A DNA stretch of 26,748 nucleotides, taken from the IMG/VR virus record IMGVR_UViG_3300035670_001087, positions 1-26,748 of that record; one strand, written 5' to 3'. Under the pieces are notes generated by a model. The model was not told where the DNA came from. It worked only from the letters and a program-made list of their open reading frames with translations, and did not search any database. Numbering within the stretch: position 1 is the stretch's first letter; each line of letters opens with the position of its first letter. Shown here piece after piece: positions 6,548 to 13,149 of this stretch. A program made the position numbers and the translations under genes. The DNA comes from a virus.

Positions 6548-7120
6548 ATGGCGATTACAGTGAGTGCAAATGGCGGCGGCGATTACACACCGGCTCCGGC
6601 CGGGGTGCATCAGGCAGTGTGCTGCGACGTGGTCGACCTCGGCCTCGTCGAGACGGAGTGGCAGGGCCAGCGGAAGACCGCGCACAAGGTGCGGCTGGTG
6701 TGGCAGATTGACGCGCTCATGAACGACGGCCGACCCTACACGGTGTCGAGCCGCTACACGGCGTCGCTGCACGAGAAATCGCGGCTGCGGGCCGACCTGC
6801 AGTCGTGGCGCGGGCGTCCGTTTACCGCCGAGGAGCTGGCGGCGTTCGACCTTGAGAAGCTGCTCGGGGCCGGGTGCCTGCTCAACGTGGTGCATACCGC
6901 GCGCAACGGCAAGTCGTATGCCGACATCGTCGCCATCATGCCGCTGCCGAAGCAGACGCCGAAGCTGGCCGTCTCGCCTGACTACGTCCGGCAGCAGGAC
7001 CGGCAGCAGGACGGGCGCGGCGGTGGCCGTCAGGCAGACAGCTATGCGCCCGCGCAGTCGGTCGGGCATCAGCTGGCCGCACAGGTCGACGAGGTGAGCG
7101 TCGACGACATCCCGTTTTGA
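6548..7120 (+). CDS. Phage single-stranded-DNA-binding-like protein (DUF669-type)
   Basis: The 190-residue protein looks like an OB-fold ssDNA-binding protein of the kind found in phage recombination modules: a beta-rich N-terminal two thirds (including HKVRLVWQID and YTVSSRYTASL), a Gln/Gly/Arg-rich low-complexity linker around residues 140-170, and the acidic tip DDIPF at the very C-terminus, which in SSBs docks partner proteins. AAGGAG at 6534-6539 sits 8 bases before ATG 6548; a GTG at 6539 is in frame but overlaps that SD. The following exonuclease gene is consistent with a recombination or repair role. Confidence 0.7.
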   Translation: MAITVSANGGGDYTPAPAGVHQAVCCDVVDLGLVETEWQGQRKTAHKVRLVWQIDALMNDGRPYTVSSRYTASLHEKSRLRADLQSWRGRPFTAEELAAFDLEKLLGAGCLLNVVHTARNGKSYADIVAIMPLPKQTPKLAVSPDYVRQQDRQQDGRGGGRQADSYAPAQSVGHQLAAQVDEVSVDDIPF

Positions 7121-7129
7121 GGTGACGAC

Positions 7130-7786
7130 ATGGCGATCATCCTCGACATCGAAACCGTGGCGATTGACGGGGCGGCCGACCTGGCCGAGCCCGTCACCGC
7201 GCCCGCGAACTACAAGGACCCGGCGAAAATCGCGGCCTACGTGGCCGAGAAGCAGGCCGAGCAGACCAGCCGTGCCGCGCTCTACCCGTGGACGACTCGT
7301 GTGGTCGCTGTGGGCGTCATCGACGGCGACGACCGCGAGCACGTCCTGACGGCCGCGGACGAGGCGCGGGAGGCCGACCTGCTGCGGCAGGTGTGGCAAC
7401 TGGCCCTCGACCACAAAGAGGGCCTGACGGCGTCGATCATCGGGTTCAATCACCTGAGCTATGACCTGCCCGTGCTGCTGGCGCGGTCTGTGCTGCTCGG
7501 CGTGAAGGCCCCGGCCATCAGCCTCGACAAGTATCGGACGCCGAACATCGACCTCATGCTGCGGCTGACGTGGAACGGGGCGATTGCGGCGCGCAGCCTG
7601 AAGTGGTTCGCGCGGCGGTTCGGTCTGCCGGTCGACGACACCATCAGCGGGGCCGACATCGCCGGGCTGTATGCGGCCGGGGACTGGGTCGGCATTCAGT
7701 CGCACGTCCTGTCTGATATCCGGCTCACGCGCGAGCTGGCCGTCCGGCTCGGGCACTGGCGGCGGGCGACAGGCGGTGCGGCGTGA
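7130..7786 (+). CDS. DnaQ-like 3'-5' exonuclease (PolB-exonuclease type)
   Basis: The 218-residue protein has the three exonuclease motifs of the DEDD superfamily: DIET at residues 6-9 (Exo I), GFNHLSYDLP with D112 (Exo II), and HVLSD at 192-196 (Exo III, DEDDh-like). The spacing resembles stand-alone exonuclease domains related to PolB polymerases, which digest single-stranded DNA or 3' ends. GAGGTGA at 7119-7125 precedes the ATG. It follows the SSB-like gene and overlaps the coiled-coil gene, so the three probably act together in DNA processing. No polymerase domain is fused to it. Confidence 0.8.
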   Translation: MAIILDIETVAIDGAADLAEPVTAPANYKDPAKIAAYVAEKQAEQTSRAALYPWTTRVVAVGVIDGDDREHVLTAADEAREADLLRQVWQLALDHKEGLTASIIGFNHLSYDLPVLLARSVLLGVKAPAISLDKYRTPNIDLMLRLTWNGAIAARSLKWFARRFGLPVDDTISGADIAGLYAAGDWVGIQSHVLSDIRLTRELAVRLGHWRRATGGAA

Positions 7787-8778
7787 TCGTGGAACAGGAG
7801 AACACCACGGCGCTTGTGGTGCTCGGGGAGCCCCTGCCGGGGGCCCTTGAGCCGCTGCGGCCAGCGGCCCTCTACCGCGACCCGGCGCTGGTCGACGCGG
7901 TGCTGGCACAGGCCACGCAGCGCGCGCGGAATGTGGCGGCAGGCCTGACCGCCGACACGGCCAGCGGCCGGAAGGCGATCGCGTCGGTGGCCTACCGCGT
8001 GGCGCGGACCAAGACGGCGCTCGACGAGGCCGGGAAGCAGCTGGTCAGCGACATCAAGGCGCAGGCCGCGACCATCGACAGCGAGCGGCGGCGCATCCGC
8101 GAGGCCCTCGACCAGCTCAAGGCCGACATCGCGCGGCCGGTCACGCTGTGGGAAATCGAGGAGGAAGGGCGGAAAGTGCGAATTGAGAAGATTCTTTCTC
8201 GATTGCGCGCGCTGCCGCGGATGGGTCTGAGCGTGGCTGAAATTGACGCGGCGATCGCCGAGGCGCAAGCGGTCGAGCCATCGACATGCGACGAGCGCGC
8301 GGCCGACTGTCGCGCGCTGAAACTGCAGGTGCTCGACCTGCTGGCGACCGCACGACAGCAGGCCGTCGACGCCGAGGCGCTGGCGGCGGAACGGGCCCGG
8401 CTCGATGAGGAACGGCGGCGGCTCGACGCGGAGCAGGCCGCAGCTGAGGCGGCACGTCTGGCGGCCCAGCGGGCGCAGGACGACGCCGACCGGCGCGCGG
8501 CCGAGGCCGCAGCCGCAGCGGAGCGCGCGGCCCTGCAGGCGGCCGTGGCGCAGGCACAGCAGGAGGTCGCGCGGCTGACCGTGGCGTCGGTGCCTGAGCC
8601 GGTCCCGGCCGCTGTGCCGGCGCGCGTCGAGCCGACCGTGCCGACGTGGCGTGTCACGGACAAGCAGCTGCAGTATGCGCGCGCCTGGGCGGTGGCCCTT
8701 GAGAGTCGCAGCCCGATGCATGCCGCGCTGGTGCGCGCGCTGCTCGGCGAGATTGACGGCTGGCGCGCAGGCGTCTGA
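7783..8778 (+). CDS. Long coiled-coil protein of the recombination block
   Basis: The 331-residue product has a helical N-terminal half and, at about residues 195-265, a dense Ala/Arg/Glu/Gln heptad-like coiled coil (for example AAERARLDEERRRLDAE), then a Pro/Val-rich linker and a C-terminal helical domain of about 45 residues. No nuclease or ATPase motif is visible. It starts with a GTG inside the stop of the exonuclease gene, which suggests co-translation and partnership. Similar coiled-coil proteins are common beside phage SSB and recombinase genes, but I cannot place it in a named family with certainty. Confidence 0.7.
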   Translation: MIVEQENTTALVVLGEPLPGALEPLRPAALYRDPALVDAVLAQATQRARNVAAGLTADTASGRKAIASVAYRVARTKTALDEAGKQLVSDIKAQAATIDSERRRIREALDQLKADIARPVTLWEIEEEGRKVRIEKILSRLRALPRMGLSVAEIDAAIAEAQAVEPSTCDERAADCRALKLQVLDLLATARQQAVDAEALAAERARLDEERRRLDAEQAAAEAARLAAQRAQDDADRRAAEAAAAAERAALQAAVAQAQQEVARLTVASVPEPVPAAVPARVEPTVPTWRVTDKQLQYARAWAVALESRSPMHAALVRALLGEIDGWRAGV

Positions 8779-8802
8779 CCGTCACCGGATGGGCAGGGTC
8801 GA

Positions 8803-8956
8803 CCAGTCGGGCGGCTGCACTCAGCAGCATGAAAACGCGCCCGGCGGCCATGTGGCCGACGTTGGGAGACGTGGTCGGCCCTGCTCCCTCAGTGCAGCCG
8901 GCTCGCGTAGGGCGAGGCGCGACGGGAGAGCGCGTGGTTCGGCCGCAGGCGCGGCT
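8803..8956 (+). other. Structured intergenic segment, candidate RNA element
   Basis: The gap 8779-8990 has no supported gene. It can fold as follows: a perfect 10-bp outer stem CGGCTGCACT (8812-8821) with AGTGCAGCCG (8891-8900); inside it GCAG/CTGC (8824-8827 with 8881-8884) and a 7-bp hairpin GGCCGAC/GTCGGCC (8854-8860 with 8874-8880). Downstream are CTCGC/GCGAG (8902-8906 with 8912-8916) and GCCGC/GCGGC (8942-8946 with 8951-8955). A third copy of the CGGCTGCA motif with a following CAGCA lies at 8963-8978, just before the SD of the 8991 gene. This may be a cis-acting RNA or a small RNA; a DNA site is also possible. Confidence 0.4.
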
Positions 8957-8990
8957 AGGCCCCGGCTGCATTTCAGCAAGGAGAGATGAC

Positions 8991-9182
8991 ATGGCAGAAG
9001 TCTGGATCAGTCTGGGGATGGGCATCATTGTCGGGATTGGCGCAGGGTGGGCGGCGGCATGGCGCATGGCGCGGAAACTGGAGCGGGTCGGCGTCGGCCT
9101 GGCCGAATGGGACCACACCGACTGGCGGGAGCTCGACGAGCAGGCCGCGCGGGCGCGGTTTCTGCGGGAGGATCGGGCATGA
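8991..9182 (+). CDS. Small membrane-anchored protein (63 aa)
   Basis: From ATG 8991, preceded by AAGGAG at 8978-8983, the 63-residue product has one membrane helix (residues about 4-24, with GMGIIVGIGAGWAAAW) and a charged soluble tail containing WDHTDWRELDEQAARARF. An upstream in-frame ATG at 8829 would place the structured segment in coding sequence, and the strong SD argues for the later start. It opens the long run of small accessory genes that continues to 13867. Function is unknown. Confidence 0.65.
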   Translation: MAEVWISLGMGIIVGIGAGWAAAWRMARKLERVGVGLAEWDHTDWRELDEQAARARFLREDRA

Positions 9183-9421
9183 GGACGTATCGCTCGAAGG
9201 CCGTGCAGACCCCGGCCCTGTGCATCTGCGGCTGTGGGCGCCCGCTGCCCTGCCCGCGTCGGCCGGATCGGCAGTATGCCCGGCAGGCCTGCAAGTGTCG
9301 GACGGCGCACAAGGCCGCGCTGCCGCTGGCCGACGATCTGCCGGCCGAGCAGATCGAAGCGTTGATCGCGCAGGCCCGCCAGCAGCAGCGGTATGCGCGC
9401 GTGATGGGGGTGGGGCGATGA
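9179..9421 (+). CDS. Small zinc-finger-like phage protein (80 aa)
   Basis: The product has a cysteine pattern typical of small phage zinc fingers: CICGCGRPLPC near residues 15-25 and CKC near 39-41, followed by a basic segment (RTAHKAA) and a helical C-terminus rich in Gln and Ala. The motif resembles the treble-clef-like fingers found in many short phage proteins that bind nucleic acid. Start and stop overlap the neighbours by 4 bases. The specific role is unknown. Confidence 0.65.
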   Translation: MRTYRSKAVQTPALCICGCGRPLPCPRRPDRQYARQACKCRTAHKAALPLADDLPAEQIEALIAQARQQQRYARVMGVGR

Positions 9422-9654
9422 GCGACGCCTATACCAGGCTGCGGGCATATGCGGACGACCTGCAGGCCCGATTCGTCGCGCAGGCTGCATGGAAGGCGCG
9501 CCATCCTGACTGGCAGACGATGGACGACGAGACATGGGAGCAGGTCGAGAATGCGGATCCGTTTCCACGCACCGATGATGTCGTGACGGCCGCGCGGTTT
9601 CTGGACGTGCTGGCGGTGGGACTGGCCGCATACGAGCGAGGGGTGACGCGATGA
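9418..9654 (+). CDS. Small acidic helical protein of unknown function (78 aa)
   Basis: A 78-residue protein, mostly helical, with tryptophans in the middle (WKARHPDWQTMDDETWEQ) and an acidic stretch. It begins and ends with ATGA overlaps. No motif is recognised. Its place in a row of short coupled genes is typical of early accessory regions of phages. Confidence 0.6.
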   Translation: MSDAYTRLRAYADDLQARFVAQAAWKARHPDWQTMDDETWEQVENADPFPRTDDVVTAARFLDVLAVGLAAYERGVTR

Positions 9655-9890
9655 CTGACGAGACGACGAGTGTGGTGTATCTGTTCGGCGGCGCCGTAGT
9701 GGGCACGGCGGCGGCAACCCTGATTCTATCGGCGCTGACGATGATTGGCGCGGTGCGTCAGACCGACACGGAAGAGGCGGAGGGTCGCGCGCTGAAAGGC
9801 CTGATCGTCATTACGCTAGCCTTTGCGCTGTTCGCGTTTGTCGCGCTGACAGCGCAGACGCTGATGGGCTTCTGGGAGGCCGCGCGATGA
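9651..9890 (+). CDS. Two-helix small membrane protein (79 aa)
   Basis: Two hydrophobic segments, residues about 8-34 and 49-72, are separated by a short charged loop (RQTDTEEAEGRALKG). The product is predicted to sit in the inner membrane as a hairpin. It could be a holin-like or superinfection-type protein, but nothing else in the neighbourhood supports lysis or exclusion, so no function is assigned. ATGA overlaps link it to both neighbours. Confidence 0.6.
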   Translation: MTDETTSVVYLFGGAVVGTAAATLILSALTMIGAVRQTDTEEAEGRALKGLIVITLAFALFAFVALTAQTLMGFWEAAR

Positions 9891-10204
9891 CCCGCGACGA
9901 GCAGCGGCTGGCGTGGCGTGTCTATTCGGCTGGGGCGCTGTCAACGATTCGCAATGCGGAACTCACGCATGGCGATATCCAGAGCATTGAGGACGTGGCC
10001 GACCGGCTGTTGAAGGCCGAGCAGCAGCGCTTCGACGGGCCAGACCATTCTGCTGACGCCAGCAAAATGGTCGAGCCGCGTGAGTGGGTTGATCTGACTG
10101 AGGCAGAAATTAGGCAGATAGTAGCGACATGGTACCCGACTCAAGCCGAACTGGTGCGGTTCACGCAAGACCTGCTCCGTGAAAAGAACGGGGGGACGCG
10201 ATGA
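9887..10204 (+). CDS. Phage accessory protein with WxxLTEAEI motif (105 aa)
   Basis: A soluble 105-residue protein. Its C-terminal half carries EWVDLTEAEIRQI followed by ELVRFTQDLLREKN, a pattern I have seen at the ends of many short phage proteins (W..LT..EI then a LLREKN tail). The N-terminal half is a separate helical segment. The shared tail is probably a small helical module of unknown binding partner. It overlaps its neighbours by 4 bases. Confidence 0.6.
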   Translation: MTRDEQRLAWRVYSAGALSTIRNAELTHGDIQSIEDVADRLLKAEQQRFDGPDHSADASKMVEPREWVDLTEAEIRQIVATWYPTQAELVRFTQDLLREKNGGTR

Positions 10205-10518
10205 GCGCACACACGCCGGGGCCGTGGGAAGTCAAACCAGCCAGAGCGCGTGCAAGGAAAGGATGGGCCGTCGTCGCAAACGATGGCATGACGCCCGTGG
10301 CGGGCGCATGGCACCGTGCAGACGCACAGGCCATTTCCGCGACTCTTGATTTACTGGCCGTCGTCGAAGAAGCCATCCGGCTGTACGGCAAACCGGGCGG
10401 GCCGTGGAACATGCCGAGCGATCCGGGCGGGTGGATCGCACGAGCACAGGACGCGGTGGCGAAGGCGCGAGGCACCATGTCGAGCGCAGGCTCGAAAAGG
10501 TCGGAGGGGGAGCGATGA
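10201..10518 (+). CDS. TPGPW-type phage protein, copy 1 (105 aa)
   Basis: The protein opens with the TPGPW motif (HTPGPWE, residues 4-10) and has a helical segment DAQAISATLDLLAVVEEAI and a PGGWIARAQDAVAKARGT segment. The first and second segments are typical of a widespread family of short phage proteins of unknown function. The next gene has the same three blocks in the same order, so the two are tandem paralogues. Start and stop overlap neighbours by 4 bases. Confidence 0.7.
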   Translation: MSAHTPGPWEVKPARARARKGWAVVANDGMTPVAGAWHRADAQAISATLDLLAVVEEAIRLYGKPGGPWNMPSDPGGWIARAQDAVAKARGTMSSAGSKRSEGER

Positions 10519-10871
10519 GCGACAAGAAGCCGAACACGCCGGGGCCGTGGTGGTGGATTGAGCAGAACGGGGAACACCTCGTAATCGATCGGCAGCGGGT
10601 CATTGTGGATCTCAAGCAGCATACGGGGCCGACAAACTCGCACAGGGAAGAGGATGCCATCAACGCGCCACTGATTGCCGCTGCACCAGTCATGCTGGCC
10701 GCACTGGAACAGGCCATCGCGGAAGCGTGTGCGGCGCATGGAGGCTATCCGCACAACACGCCAGAAAATCGCCCTGGTGGATGGCTGTGGGAAGCGCGGG
10801 CGGCGGTGGCGCAGGCGCGATCCACGGTTCCCACGAAATATTGGGAGCTGGTGGCGTTGGGCGTGCTGTGA
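10515..10871 (+). CDS. TPGPW-type phage protein, copy 2 (118 aa)
   Basis: This is the paralogue of the preceding gene: TPGPW at residues 8-12, then DAINAPLIAAAPVMLAALEQ, a version of the common phage signature in which LIAAAP precedes a leucine-rich helix, and near the C-terminus PGGWLWEARAAVAQARST. The start at ATG 10515 follows GGAGGGGG and overlaps the previous stop. Its stop is followed by the first 20-bp repeat array. The family's function is not known. Confidence 0.7.
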   Translation: MSDKKPNTPGPWWWIEQNGEHLVIDRQRVIVDLKQHTGPTNSHREEDAINAPLIAAAPVMLAALEQAIAEACAAHGGYPHNTPENRPGGWLWEARAAVAQARSTVPTKYWELVALGVL

Positions 10872-10963
10872 CCGCCATCGGCGCAACAATTCGGCGCTCG
10901 ACGCAACAATCACCGCCTCTGCGCAGGAATGACGCGCTCGGCGCAAGAATGGAGGACAGATGA
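10868..10963 (+). CDS. Possible 31-aa peptide encoded across the 20-bp repeats
   Basis: A GTG at 10868 overlaps the previous stop and the frame ends at TGA 10961-10963, overlapping the next ATG, so both junctions match the style of this genome. The product is basic (RRSTQQ and LRRNDALG). It covers the whole repeat array. In the second array (11755-11814) a comparable frame from ATG 11743 runs on into the zinc-ribbon gene instead of stopping. The repeats have a 20-bp period, so gain or loss of a unit changes the frame, which argues that the DNA rather than the peptide is conserved. Confidence 0.3.
   Translation: MTAIGATIRRSTQQSPPLRRNDALGARMEDR
10881..10959 (+). repeat. Array of four 20-bp tandem repeats (copy 1)
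   Basis: Units begin at 10881, 10901, 10921 and 10941, each with a core like GCGCAACAAT (variants ACGCAACAAT, GCGCAGGAAT, GCGCAAGAAT) followed by a 10-base part that is usually like GACGCGCTCG. The last unit ends in the Shine-Dalgarno GGAGGACA of the gene at 10960. The period of 20 is exact across the four units. Confidence 0.8.
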
Positions 10964-11166
10964 CGGAGCAGGGCATACAGCGACGGATTGACGCGGCTGT
11001 GCAGGCCGAGCGCGACCGGATTCTCGCGTGCATCGATGATGAACTCAACGCGGTCGGCGAATGCCTCGAGAGGACAGACGAGGTCAAGGCCGGGCTGCGG
11101 ATGGCGCGTCGAATCGTGCGTGATGGCAAGCGCAAGGGCTTGGTGCAGATACGGGGGTGGCGCTAA
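10960..11166 (+). CDS. Small ERxRI-family helical protein (68 aa)
   Basis: The 68-residue protein carries AERDRILACIDDELNA (residues about 16-31), the same module (ERARI followed by a helix) seen in the proteins encoded at 11815, 12251 and 12459. The rest is a basic helix (RMARRIVRDGKRKG). It is preceded by the first 20-bp repeat array and the GGAGGACA SD. Function is unknown; a helical oligomerisation or nucleic-acid-binding role is possible. Confidence 0.6.
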   Translation: MTEQGIQRRIDAAVQAERDRILACIDDELNAVGECLERTDEVKAGLRMARRIVRDGKRKGLVQIRGWR

Positions 11167-11501
11167 TGTCCGTGGCACGGGAGCAACGATGGCGGCAGCG
11201 CCTAGAGGCCGAAAGCAACGCGATCACACGCCAGCAGCGCGAAGCCGAGGTTGCCGAGCGCGTGAGGAGGTTCGGCGTCGTGACACGACCAGCGCCTCCG
11301 CCGCCGTCACCGACGCGAGCGGATCGCTGCGCCGTGCGGCGATGGATGCGGCTGCACGCCGATGAGCACGAGGGCGCGACGGCGCTGGCTGAAGCGGCAA
11401 GCCTGGCGTTTGACCTGCCGGAAGACTGGCTGGACGACCCCACGCATTGGGTGTGGGACATGGCCGCAGAGGAGACAGAGGCGCGAGGGGGTGAGCGATG
11501 A
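11166..11501 (+). CDS. Small basic/proline-rich protein of unknown function (111 aa)
   Basis: From ATG 11166, in a TAATG junction with the previous gene, the product is 111 residues. Its N-terminal half is strongly basic and helical (REQRWRQRLEAES and on), then comes a proline stretch (APPPPSP), then an acidic C-terminal domain with tryptophans (DWLDDPTHWVWD). A GTG at 11157 is an alternative start. No family is recognised. Confidence 0.55.
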   Translation: MSVAREQRWRQRLEAESNAITRQQREAEVAERVRRFGVVTRPAPPPPSPTRADRCAVRRWMRLHADEHEGATALAEAASLAFDLPEDWLDDPTHWVWDMAAEETEARGGER

Positions 11502-11746
11502 CACAGGTCATGGCGGTGCCTGATGTGCTCATCCTGCTCGTGGCACTGATTGGGCTGGGGATCACCGGATGGGTGTGGGCGGGCCTGCTATGGGTCTCGG
11601 TCAGGATCGCCCGTGGGGAGCATTACAGCATCGAGCCTGGGATGGCCTCGGCACTGTTCATTTTTTTGGTGGCGGCGATGTTCGGTGGCTGGTGGCTGTC
11701 TGCGGCCGTGCGGCTGTTGGCATGGGCGCAGGAGGTGGTGCGATGA
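11498..11746 (+). CDS. Small two-pass membrane protein (82 aa)
   Basis: Two strongly hydrophobic segments, residues about 9-35 and 49-76, flank a short polar loop (RIARGEHYSIEPG). Predicted inner-membrane protein. The start lies in the previous stop, and its own stop precedes the second 20-bp repeat array. It is one of several small membrane proteins in the region with no recognisable family. Confidence 0.6.
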   Translation: MTQVMAVPDVLILLVALIGLGITGWVWAGLLWVSVRIARGEHYSIEPGMASALFIFLVAAMFGGWWLSAAVRLLAWAQEVVR

Positions 11747-11754
11747 CGGCATCC

Positions 11755-11814
11755 GCGCAACAATGCGACGCTCGACGCAACAATGACGCGCTCGGCGCAA
11801 GAATGGAGGACACG
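11755..11814 (+). repeat. Array of three 20-bp tandem repeats (copy 2)
   Basis: Units begin at 11755 (GCGCAACAAT), 11775 (ACGCAACAAT) and 11795 (GCGCAAGAAT), with the same 20-base period and similar spacer halves as the array at 10881. The last 31 bases of array 1 before its gene (10928-10958) are identical to 11782-11812 here. Copy 2 looks like copy 1 with one unit removed. Confidence 0.8.
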
Positions 11815-12258
11815 ATGGCCCTGTGTGATTACCGGCTGTGCGACCGCTGCGGCGGCAAAGCCTTCTACGATGCGAATCTGAACTACGGCGACCCCGGCGC
11901 AACTCGTGTGCGCGGGCAGCACTACACGCTTGACTTTGTAGGCGACTGGGCGGTGCTGTGCCAGACGTGCGCGGAGAAATACGCAGTCGTGATTGTGACG
12001 CAACAACGCGGCGCGCCGAGGATCGAAGACGGCTGGCGACGGTGCGCGGTTGGCCAGCGCGAGACGCAGCACTGCGGGCTGGTCGAGGAGGCGCGGGCGC
12101 AGGAGCGGGCGCGGATTGTGGCGCTCATCCGCGAGCATATCGTGCTGTGGGAAAGGGGCAAGTGGGAGACTCGTGAATGGGCCGATATCTACGACGACGA
12201 CGATGTGGTCGCGCTGAAGCGGCTGCTGCGGCAGGTGGAGGACACGCGCCATGAGTGA
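11815..12258 (+). CDS. Zinc-ribbon protein with ERARI module (147 aa)
   Basis: From ATG 11815, 5 bases after GGAGG at 11805-11809, the product is 147 residues. The N-terminal part has LCDRCGGKAF near residues 8-17 and VLCQTCAEKY later, two CxxC pairs that should form a zinc ribbon. The C-terminal part has QERARIVALIREHIVLWE, the module shared with three neighbouring small genes, and an acidic run YDDDDV. An ATG at 11743 is in frame and overlaps the previous stop, which would add 24 residues translated from the 20-bp repeats; I prefer 11815 because of its SD. Function is unknown. Confidence 0.65.
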   Translation: MALCDYRLCDRCGGKAFYDANLNYGDPGATRVRGQHYTLDFVGDWAVLCQTCAEKYAVVIVTQQRGAPRIEDGWRRCAVGQRETQHCGLVEEARAQERARIVALIREHIVLWERGKWETREWADIYDDDDVVALKRLLRQVEDTRHE

Positions 12259-12466
12259 CAAAGACAAAACCCCTACACAATGCGCGACAGTGCAGGAGAA
12301 AGATTCGCCGTGCGCGGTGCGGGAGCGGGCGCGGATTCGGGCGTTGGTGCAAAACGAAATCGAGTACTGGCAGAGTGACTTTGTGCTGCGCCAGTTTTTT
12401 GGTCACATCGCCGGACTTCGACGAGCGCTGACCATGATCGATGCGGAGGACACGACCAATGAGTGA
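12251..12466 (+). CDS. Small ERARI-family protein (71 aa)
   Basis: A 71-residue protein with RERARIRALVQNEIEYWQ in its middle and IDAEDTTNE at its end. The last codons (GAG GAC AC) also form the Shine-Dalgarno of the next gene. The same arrangement is seen at the ends of the genes before and after it. It starts MSD, as do four other genes in this region (10515, 12459, 12772 and 13146). Probably a member of a local set of tandem paralogues; function unknown. Confidence 0.6.
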   Translation: MSDKDKTPTQCATVQEKDSPCAVRERARIRALVQNEIEYWQSDFVLRQFFGHIAGLRRALTMIDAEDTTNE

Positions 12467-12779
12467 CGAGAAACTGACGGCAACAGCGACGTTCCACTTG
12501 AACGACGGGACGGCGAGCAAGGAGATCGCCAGAATCGGGTCAGACGGCGTGTGGGTCAATCCTGACCTGCCAGTGGATGAGGCCGCGCGGAAGTTTCTCG
12601 ACATCGTGAACGACATGTGGGGGGCACACTTCACGAAGCCAGCCGTCGAGGCCGAACGGGCGAGGATTCGGGCAGAAGTGAAAGACCTGTTTGATCGGCC
12701 CAGTACGTTGTTTGGTAAGTGGGCAAAGATTGATAACGTGCTTTGGATCATCGACGGGGAGGACACACGCCATGAGTGA
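12459..12779 (+). CDS. ERARI-family protein with extra N-terminal domain (106 aa)
   Basis: The product has a short beta-rich N-terminal domain (residues about 5-45, including TATATFHLNDGT and DGVWVNPDLP), a helix, and AERARIRAEVKDLFDRP, then ends IDGEDTRHE. The C-terminal half matches the gene before it in layout and in the final residues, so it looks like a fusion of the shared module to a different N-terminal part. GGAGGA at 12445-12450 precedes the ATG. Function is unknown. Confidence 0.6.
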   Translation: MSDEKLTATATFHLNDGTASKEIARIGSDGVWVNPDLPVDEAARKFLDIVNDMWGAHFTKPAVEAERARIRAEVKDLFDRPSTLFGKWAKIDNVLWIIDGEDTRHE

Positions 12780-13149
12780 CGCACAGACCCGCCCGACCTT
12801 CGCCGATCGCTACGTCTACGCGGCCCGGTGTGTGCAGGTGATCGACGGCGATACGCTCGACCTCGACATCGACCTCGGCTTTCACGTCACGCTCAGGCAG
12901 CGCGTCCGGCTGCGCGGCATTGACACGCCGGAGCTGCGTGGGAAGGACAAAGACCGTGCCGTGGCTGCACGGACAGAGGTCACGATCTGGACGGATGGCG
13001 TCGAACTGCTCGTGCGGACGGAGCGTGACGCGACCGACAAGTATGGCCGGATGCTGGCTGACGTGTGGGTCGACGGGCTGGCGACCAGTCTGTCGGATCA
13101 TCTCGTCGGGCGCGGGCTGGCGCGGCGGTATGACGGGGGGCGGCGGTGA
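12772..13149 (+). CDS. Staphylococcal nuclease-like (thermonuclease) protein
   Basis: The 125-residue protein matches the SNase domain: DGDT at residues 25-28, RLRGIDTPE at 46-54 and DKYGRMLADVW at 89-99, which supply the calcium-binding acids, the catalytic glutamate and the two arginines. Such enzymes hydrolyse DNA and RNA to 3'-phosphate products. There is no signal peptide, so it should act inside the cell, perhaps in host DNA breakdown or nucleotide recycling. GGAGGACAC at 12758-12766 precedes the ATG, the same SD cassette used by the genes upstream. Confidence 0.85.
   Translation: MSDAQTRPTFADRYVYAARCVQVIDGDTLDLDIDLGFHVTLRQRVRLRGIDTPELRGKDKDRAVAARTEVTIWTDGVELLVRTERDATDKYGRMLADVWVDGLATSLSDHLVGRGLARRYDGGRR

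Noticed and set aside
6437-7909. A 490-codon open frame on the minus strand
   Set aside because: It lies antisense to the methyltransferase, SSB-like and exonuclease genes, has low-complexity Arg/Pro/His content and no motif; it is a shadow of GC-rich coding.
8829-8990. Upstream extension of the 8991 membrane protein to ATG 8829
   Set aside because: It would code through the hairpin-rich segment, gives low-complexity sequence, and ignores the strong SD at 8978-8983.
11569-11814. N-terminal extension of the zinc-ribbon protein
   Set aside because: Most of it is antiphase to the membrane protein at 11498, and the part from 11743 is just the translated 20-bp repeats; a good SD precedes 11815.
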